Assembly: GCA_964464965.1 (NCBI GenBank)
Contig: CAYXHM010000003.1
Coordinates: forward strand, 440,443-504,442
DNA: 64,000 nt
From: UBA5543 sp964464965
Lineage (GTDB): Bacteria; Bacteroidota; Bacteroidia; Chitinophagales; Chitinophagaceae
Reading direction: 5' to 3'
The position numbers and the translations under genes are program-made. The notes beneath the pieces were generated by a model. That model did not search any database. It saw nothing but the letters and a program-made list of their open reading frames with translations, and was not told the DNA's origin. Shown here piece after piece: positions 59,633 through 64,000 of the stretch. Position 1 is the first letter of the stretch, and every line of letters starts with the position of its first letter.

Positions 59633-61012
59633 ATGTCATCATTAAAGGAAACCATACCAGCCGCAGGCATGCCTGCATACGAAGAACCAGCACTTGCAGG
59701 TTATACCCCATACATAGACTTTGATATTGAACTGGAGCGCGCTGTACTGGGTCTGTGCCTTTCAGAACCACGCACCTACTCAAAAATATATGGCGTACTT
59801 ACTGAAGACTGTTTTTATGCAGAAGTGAACCGGCAGGTGTTTAAAGCCATGCACAGCGTGTGGCAGCGTGGCGAGCCGGTGGACCTGATGACCGTGAGCC
59901 GCTGGCTGTATGATAAGAAAGTAACCACTATGGAACGGCAGAATACGGGCTACTTCCTGGCGTTGCTGATACATGAAGTGATAAGCGGCGCGCACCTGCA
60001 CCACTGGTGCCTGAAGCTGAGGGAACTGGCAGCGCGCAGGCTGGTGATACAGCTTACCAGTAAACGTTTCAACGGAATAGATGTACTGCAGGGCGTGGAT
60101 GAAATACAGGCATCGCTACAAAAAGCACTGACTGTACGCTATGCCAACGACTGGCAGGATGCCTCTGCTGCAGCTCTTAGCCTGTCTAAACATATAGATG
60201 ATGTGCTGACACAGGGCGTAGTAGGTATCAGCACCGGTTTCCCCACGCTGGATAGCCTGAATGGCGGCTTTCGCCCCGGCCAGCTGGTGGTGATAGGCGC
60301 AAGGCCGTCTGTTGGTAAAAGCGCCCTGATGGGTGGCATAGCCATAGGTGCCGCACAGCATGGGCATAAAGTGGGCATCCTGTCGCTGGAAATGGAGGCT
60401 AAGGATATATTCGGGCGCATGGTGAGCAGTGAAACAGGTGTGCCTTTTTCTGAAATGGACCGCAGCGGACTGCACGACCGTAAGAAACAACATATAGTAA
60501 GCAAGGCGTTGTCGGACATGGCGGAACTGCCGCTGTTCTTCAGTGATACCGCGCAGTGTACCATACATGATATACGTGCCAAGGCAGAACAACTGAAACA
60601 ACGCCACGGGCTGGATATGCTGCTGCTGGACTACCTGCAACTGGTAGAGGAAACAGACAAGTACCGCAGCCGCGAGCAGGGTATAGCACAAATAAGCCGA
60701 GGGCTGAAAATGCTGGCCATGAACCTGGAAATACCTGTAATAGCCCTGAGCCAGCTGAACCGTGAAAGTGAACACCGTGCTGATAAACGCCCCACCATGG
60801 CTGACCTGCGCGAAAGCGGCGCCATAGAGCAGGATGCCGATATAGTAATGATACTGCACCGGGACTGGCGTGCCGGGAGAACCCACAACGCCGATGGGAG
60901 CAGCACAGAGCATGAGGCAGACCTGCTGATATACAAATGGCGCAACGGCAGCCCCGCCGACCTGAAACTAAGGTTTGAAGCGGAAACAATGCGCTTTAGC
61001 GAAGCGGCTTAG
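59633..61012 (+). CDS. Divergent DnaB-type replicative helicase
   Basis: 459 residues from the ATG at 59633; the longer frame would start inside the promoter. DnaB N-terminal domain at about 30-130 (ELERAVLGLCLSEPRTYSKI, EVNRQVFKAMHSVW) and a RecA-like motor at 200-455: TGFPTLDSLNGGFRPGQLVV, Walker A GARPSVGKS (222-230), LSLEMEAKDIFGRM, Walker B LLLDYLQL, ALSQLNRESEHR and ESGAIEQDADIVMILHRD. All motor motifs are intact. It is shorter and more divergent in the N-terminal domain than I would expect of the main chromosomal DnaB, which suggests a phage or accessory copy. It would unwind DNA ahead of a fork. No primase or loader is adjacent. Confidence 0.85.
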   Translation: MSSLKETIPAAGMPAYEEPALAGYTPYIDFDIELERAVLGLCLSEPRTYSKIYGVLTEDCFYAEVNRQVFKAMHSVWQRGEPVDLMTVSRWLYDKKVTTMERQNTGYFLALLIHEVISGAHLHHWCLKLRELAARRLVIQLTSKRFNGIDVLQGVDEIQASLQKALTVRYANDWQDASAAALSLSKHIDDVLTQGVVGISTGFPTLDSLNGGFRPGQLVVIGARPSVGKSALMGGIAIGAAQHGHKVGILSLEMEAKDIFGRMVSSETGVPFSEMDRSGLHDRKKQHIVSKALSDMAELPLFFSDTAQCTIHDIRAKAEQLKQRHGLDMLLLDYLQLVEETDKYRSREQGIAQISRGLKMLAMNLEIPVIALSQLNRESEHRADKRPTMADLRESGAIEQDADIVMILHRDWRAGRTHNADGSSTEHEADLLIYKWRNGSPADLKLRFEAETMRFSEAA

Positions 61013-61020
61013 TAACACAA

Positions 61021-61042
61021 TAGCCCCGTGGGTGCGGGGCTA
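61021..61042 (+). terminator. Hairpin after the DnaB-like gene
   Basis: An 8-bp perfect stem (TAGCCCCG / CGGGGCTA) with a 6-nt loop, 9 nt after the stop. The T run is weak. Confidence 0.6.
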
Positions 61043-61293
61043 CTGGTCAAAATTCAACTCTTAGAAAAACGGGTATTAACTTGTAGTAAATATAATGCCC
61101 GGCTTTTACATAGGAGATTAAAAATCATATAAAATTTGGTATTACAAGAACGGCTGATTCTGCATGGTACCAAGGTGTAAAAAAACAGAGAACAGATTAA
61201 ACCCTACGCATTTGTTACAGTCTTATTGATGATTGGATATGGAATTGTTAGAAGAATAATAGTTTTTTCATAAGTAGGGGTATATTATGAAAC
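61043..61293. other. Intergenic region without recognised content
   Basis: About 250 bp between convergent genes, AT-rich, with no convincing ORF, repeat or structured RNA. Confidence 0.5.
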
Positions 61294-61315
61294 ACCCCGC
61301 CCTTGTGGGCGGGGT
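61294..61315 (-). terminator. Terminator of the 61340 ELWxxDGT gene
   Basis: A 9-bp perfect stem (ACCCCGCCC / GGGCGGGGT) with a 4-nt loop, 25 nt beyond the stop. Confidence 0.75.
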
Positions 61316-61339
61316 TGTTTATTTTATACCATTCAGGGG

Positions 61340-62848
61340 TTATAATTTCTGCAACTTCCCGCTGGCCATCAGTTTGCCATCAGCATCGTCTATGCGATAT
61401 ACATAGTTGCCCTGCGGCAGGTTGTGCATAGGTATATCTATAGTATGTTTAGCGGCGCTATATATGGTAGGTTCTTTTGTGAAAACAATTCTGCCATTTA
61501 CATCCGTTATTGATACATTCAAAGCCTGGGCATTACTCAGCTTTAATTGCAGGTGTGCTATATCTTGAGTAGGGTTGGGGTAGATTTTTACGTCTGCGTT
61601 GAAGACAACATTTAGTATCGCTGCTGCCGGGGTAGTGGTGTCTATATACCTGTACAGTTCTTTGCCTATAACCGGGCTGTTGGCACTGAAGTATAAACCA
61701 TTGTTGGTGGCCAATATATAGTCAAAATCTGTATGGCCGGCGCCCGGCATAATATCAGTGATGCGCTTAGGGGGGGTGGCTCCATCATATTGCCACATTT
61801 CATTACCAAATATCCCGTCGTTGGCATTAAAATATAATTTGTCTTTATACACTGCAAACGAGGATGGGTCTGCACCGATGGTTGCATGCAAGTTAAATGC
61901 CACTGTAGCCTGGTTGGTGCCGGGATCGTATTTGTACACATCCGGTTTCTTTTTTGTTGTATTATATCCCGCAAAGTAAAGGCTGCCTTTATAGCCAGCC
62001 ATGTGCTGATATCCATTGCCCCAGGCTGTGCCTGCACCCAGGTCTGCAAGCATTGTGACAGCTGAGCCATTATATGCATGCAGTTCTTTCCCGTGCGTCA
62101 TTGTTGTGGCCCAGAAATATAGTTTGTTGCCCATAACTGTCAGGGAACAGGGGGCGCTAGCCGGTTTGCCTGGCTCTATATCCACTACCAGTTTTACTTT
62201 ACCGTCTACAGGATTATACTCGAACAGTTCCGAGCCGGTGCCCGTATCTACAGCAGTGAAATATAATTTGTTATTGAAGACAGTAAGATAATCTGGACTA
62301 CTGTTGAGCGCACCGGGACTGATGTCTGACAGCATGATACATGTATCGGGGGCAGGGTCGTAAACCCAAAGCTCATCCCCATAGCCGGCTGTTCTTGCCC
62401 TGAAATATACCTTGCCATTAAACGGTGTGAAGCATGCAGGCTGGCTCATGGCAGACCCGGGATTGAGGTCTTGCAGCAGGCGTACGGTTTTATTTACCCT
62501 GTTGTATATCCAGGGCTCTATACCGGCTGCAGCTGTGTTTGCTGAAAAAAATATATTATCAGCAAACAAGGCTACCTGTATATTAGTGCCGCTTACCGAT
62601 CCCTGTGGCCCTGCTGTTATATCAGTAAGGTTTACCGGGGTAGTGGTGCCATCAAAATAATACAGTTCCCTTCCGCAAAAACTATCAGTTGCAAAGAAAA
62701 AAAGTCCTGTACCATCACTGGCAAAATTATCCGGCCCTGAATGTTTGTTCATTACTGAAGTTTTATTGATATCGAATGAATCAAGTATCTGTGCCTGCAA
62801 GGGTTTACATAATAATAGCACCAGGCATATTGACAATAATCTGTTCAT
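61340..62848 (-). CDS. Secreted ELWxxDGT-repeat protein with T9SS sorting domain
   Basis: 502 residues from the ATG at 62848 (MNRLLSICLVLLLCKPLQAQ). Repeats include ELYYFDGTTTPVNLTDI, ELWVYDPAPDTCIMLSD, ELFEYNPVDGKVKLVVDIEP, ELHAYNGSAVTMLADLG and EMWQYDGATPPKRITDIMPG. The C-terminus has VKIYPNPTQDIAHLQLK and LPQGNYVYRIDDADGK, a type A sorting domain. The last 110 bp are 98 percent identical to those of the next gene (108 of 110). It belongs with the proteins at 7039, 10366 and 62989. Likely cell-surface or released; no enzyme motif. Confidence 0.85.
   Translation of the reverse strand: MNRLLSICLVLLLCKPLQAQILDSFDINKTSVMNKHSGPDNFASDGTGLFFFATDSFCGRELYYFDGTTTPVNLTDITAGPQGSVSGTNIQVALFADNIFFSANTAAAGIEPWIYNRVNKTVRLLQDLNPGSAMSQPACFTPFNGKVYFRARTAGYGDELWVYDPAPDTCIMLSDISPGALNSSPDYLTVFNNKLYFTAVDTGTGSELFEYNPVDGKVKLVVDIEPGKPASAPCSLTVMGNKLYFWATTMTHGKELHAYNGSAVTMLADLGAGTAWGNGYQHMAGYKGSLYFAGYNTTKKKPDVYKYDPGTNQATVAFNLHATIGADPSSFAVYKDKLYFNANDGIFGNEMWQYDGATPPKRITDIMPGAGHTDFDYILATNNGLYFSANSPVIGKELYRYIDTTTPAAAILNVVFNADVKIYPNPTQDIAHLQLKLSNAQALNVSITDVNGRIVFTKEPTIYSAAKHTIDIPMHNLPQGNYVYRIDDADGKLMASGKLQKL
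61344..61453 (-). repeat. Near-identical T9SS sorting-domain DNA, copy 1
   Basis: 110 bp encoding the end of the sorting domain, matching 62993-63102 with two mismatches, while the rest of the two genes is clearly diverged. Confidence 0.8.
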
Positions 62849-62943
62849 AAGAGTAGCGGCATCTTGTATTACAGTAACTAATGACACTAAAAATATTAAC
62901 TACGTTGGGTAAAGTTTGGTTGTGAGATAGTATTTATAAAAAA

Positions 62944-62968
62944 AAACAGCCCCGTTAGGAGGCTGTTT
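62944..62968 (-). terminator. Terminator of the 62989 gene
   Basis: An 8-bp perfect stem (AAACAGCC / GGCTGTTT) followed on the minus strand by TTT, 21 nt beyond the stop. Confidence 0.7.
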
Positions 62969-62988
62969 CATTATAGTTCTATTATTTA

Positions 62989-64000
62989 TCAGAATTTCTG
63001 CAACTTCCCGCTGGCCATCAGTTTGCCATCGGCATCGTCTATGCGATATACATAGTTGCCCTGTGGCAGGTTGTGCATAGGTATATCTATAGTATGTTTA
63101 GCTGCACTGTATAGCATGTTAGGTTTTGTGAACACCGTTCTACCATTTACGTCTGTAACCGAAATACTCAAAGCCCGGGCATTATCCAGTTTTAATTGCA
63201 GGTGCGCAACACTTTGAGTGGGGTTTGGAAATAATGAAACTTCCGCATTAAAAGCGACATTTTCTATCCCTACCTTGCTAATGCCATACCTGTAAAGTTC
63301 ATTATTTATAGAACTTCCCCTTGCAGAAAAATATAAAGCATGAGCAGTTGGGGTAAGGTTGTTTATGTTTGGATAAAACGTTGTTGACGCAAGGTTGGTA
63401 ACCCTTGTTGCCGCGCTGCCATTATATTTCCATATATCGAGACCGGTACCATCGTTTGATGTGAAGTACAGCTCATTTCTGAATAACACAAGATTATTAA
63501 TATTGGAGCTTGCGGCTTGGTTGATTTTTGCAGCCAGTGTGGTTTGGTTAGTAGCGGGGTCGTACTGCATCAGGTGGAACTGGTTATTGCTTTCAAAACC
63601 GGAGAAAAATATTTTCCCATTCATTTCTACCAGATTGCCTAAAAACTGAACACCCATACCAGCGCCTGGGTTCAGGTCGGTAAGTCTCACAGGTACAGCA
63701 GCGCCATCATAAGCGTATAGTTCTGTGCCATATGAAGTTGTAGAGCCGGTAAAATACAGCTTACTACCAACTACTACCAAATTGCTGGGGCTGCTGCCTT
63801 GAGACGTGTCAGCAATATTTGCTACTAATTTGGTTTTTTTATCAGCAAAGTTGTATTCAAATAGCTCAGCACCATCAGTGAGGGTGCTTGCAGAAAAGCA
63901 GAGTTTGTTATTAAAAACAGTAAGTTCTCTGAAGGAGAACAGCAGAGTGTCGTTAGTCAGCTGTTCCAGCGTTCCTGTTCCATGATCGTAAGACCAGATG
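62989..64000 (-). CDS. Secreted ELWxxDGT-repeat protein with T9SS sorting domain, N-terminus outside window
   Basis: Open for 337 codons to the right window edge; the frame continues past 63780 (...KLVANIADTSQGSSPSN before LVVVGSKLYF), so no start lies inside the window. Repeats: IWSYDHGTGTLEQLTND, ELFEYNFADKKTKLVANIAD, ELYAYDGAAVPVRLTDLNPG, DIWKYNGSAATRVTNL. The C-terminus has VSLFPNPTQSVAHLQLK and LPQGNYVYRIDDADGK, a type A sorting domain. A tandem paralog of 61340-62848 with a shared, nearly identical 3' end. Confidence 0.85.
   Translation of the reverse strand, partial: IWSYDHGTGTLEQLTNDTLLFSFRELTVFNNKLCFSASTLTDGAELFEYNFADKKTKLVANIADTSQGSSPSNLVVVGSKLYFTGSTTSYGTELYAYDGAAVPVRLTDLNPGAGMGVQFLGNLVEMNGKIFFSGFESNNQFHLMQYDPATNQTTLAAKINQAASSNINNLVLFRNELYFTSNDGTGLDIWKYNGSAATRVTNLASTTFYPNINNLTPTAHALYFSARGSSINNELYRYGISKVGIENVAFNAEVSLFPNPTQSVAHLQLKLDNARALSISVTDVNGRTVFTKPNMLYSAAKHTIDIPMHNLPQGNYVYRIDDADGKLMASGKLQKF
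62993..63102 (-). repeat. Near-identical T9SS sorting-domain DNA, copy 2
   Basis: Matches 61344-61453 (108 of 110 bases). Confidence 0.8.

Noticed and set aside
60116..60913. A 265-codon frame antisense to the DnaB-like gene
   Set aside because: The sense frame has intact helicase motifs; the antisense one has no domain pattern.
63780..63780. Start of the last ELWxxDGT gene at 63780
   Set aside because: This is only an internal TTG; the frame and the repeat pattern continue upstream to the window edge.
1..64000. tRNA, rRNA and insertion-sequence transposase genes
   Set aside because: None could be recognised in any intergenic region or reading frame.

Overview
The window looks like chromosomal DNA of a Bacteroidota bacterium, most likely a Chitinophagaceae-like member. 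The evidence is: secreted proteins ending in the type IX secretion (T9SS) type A sorting domain (YPNPxT near the C-terminus), many lipoproteins with the S-C-K-K/K-D type lipobox, ELWxxDGT-repeat proteins, promoters of the TTG-N17-20-TAnnTTTG type, and heavy use of ATA codons. No rRNA, tRNA, CRISPR array or IS transposase was recognised.

Layout. 1-8.5 kb: three tandem T9SS surface proteins, two paralogous lipocalin-like lipoproteins and an ELWxxDGT protein, all on the minus strand. 8.8-12.6 kb: small genes, a stand-alone receiver domain whose phosphoacceptor Asp is replaced by Glu, a second ELWxxDGT protein and a membrane-anchored J-domain protein. 12.7-28.2 kb: a plus-strand, tailed-phage-like structural block. 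It holds a small-terminase-like protein, a tail-assembly-chaperone pair joined by a probable -1 frameshift on a 9-T run, a tape measure protein, large tail/baseplate-like proteins, two Fn3-like proteins, a tail-tube-like protein and a portal-like protein carrying a six-Cys zinc module. Five minus-strand paralogous secreted proteins or lipoproteins sit between chaperone and tape measure, and the last is bracketed by 81-bp direct repeats that copy the start of the tape measure gene. 28.3-30.9 kb: an AT-rich accessory patch with a SIR2-like gene, a repeat-bracketed gene, three modular palindromic repeats and a DUF559 nuclease-like gene.

31-38.9 kb: ordinary host genes (PepSY-like lipoprotein, AlkZ-like glycosylase, cold-shock protein, RRM protein, RhlE-type helicase, H1-like basic protein, lipoproteins). 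38.9-42.9 kb: an AAA+/DUF4143 ATPase with four helically phased 42-bp repeats at its start, an intact phage-type large terminase, and a candidate sigma-54-driven small RNA. 43-49.8 kb: a NYN/LOTUS protein, an outer membrane protein, a tandem family of tiny CWxC lipoproteins, a YgiD-type dioxygenase, two paralogous secreted proteins under a shared 11-bp-phased TTAAC operator array, and an NdpA-type nucleoid protein. 49.8-59.5 kb: adenylate cyclase, TPR histidine kinase, S8 protease, bestrophin and small envelope genes. 59.6-64 kb: a divergent DnaB-type helicase and two more ELWxxDGT proteins, the last cut by the window edge.

The main point of interest is that small and large terminase, portal, tail chaperone, tape measure and a phage-like DnaB are all present and open, yet are spread over about 48 kb among host-like genes, in non-canonical order, with no integrase, capsid or lysis gene seen. 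This fits either an eroded and rearranged prophage or a domesticated phage-derived particle (gene-transfer-agent-like or tailocin-like). The sequence alone does not decide between these. All functions are read from motifs by eye; no database search was run.
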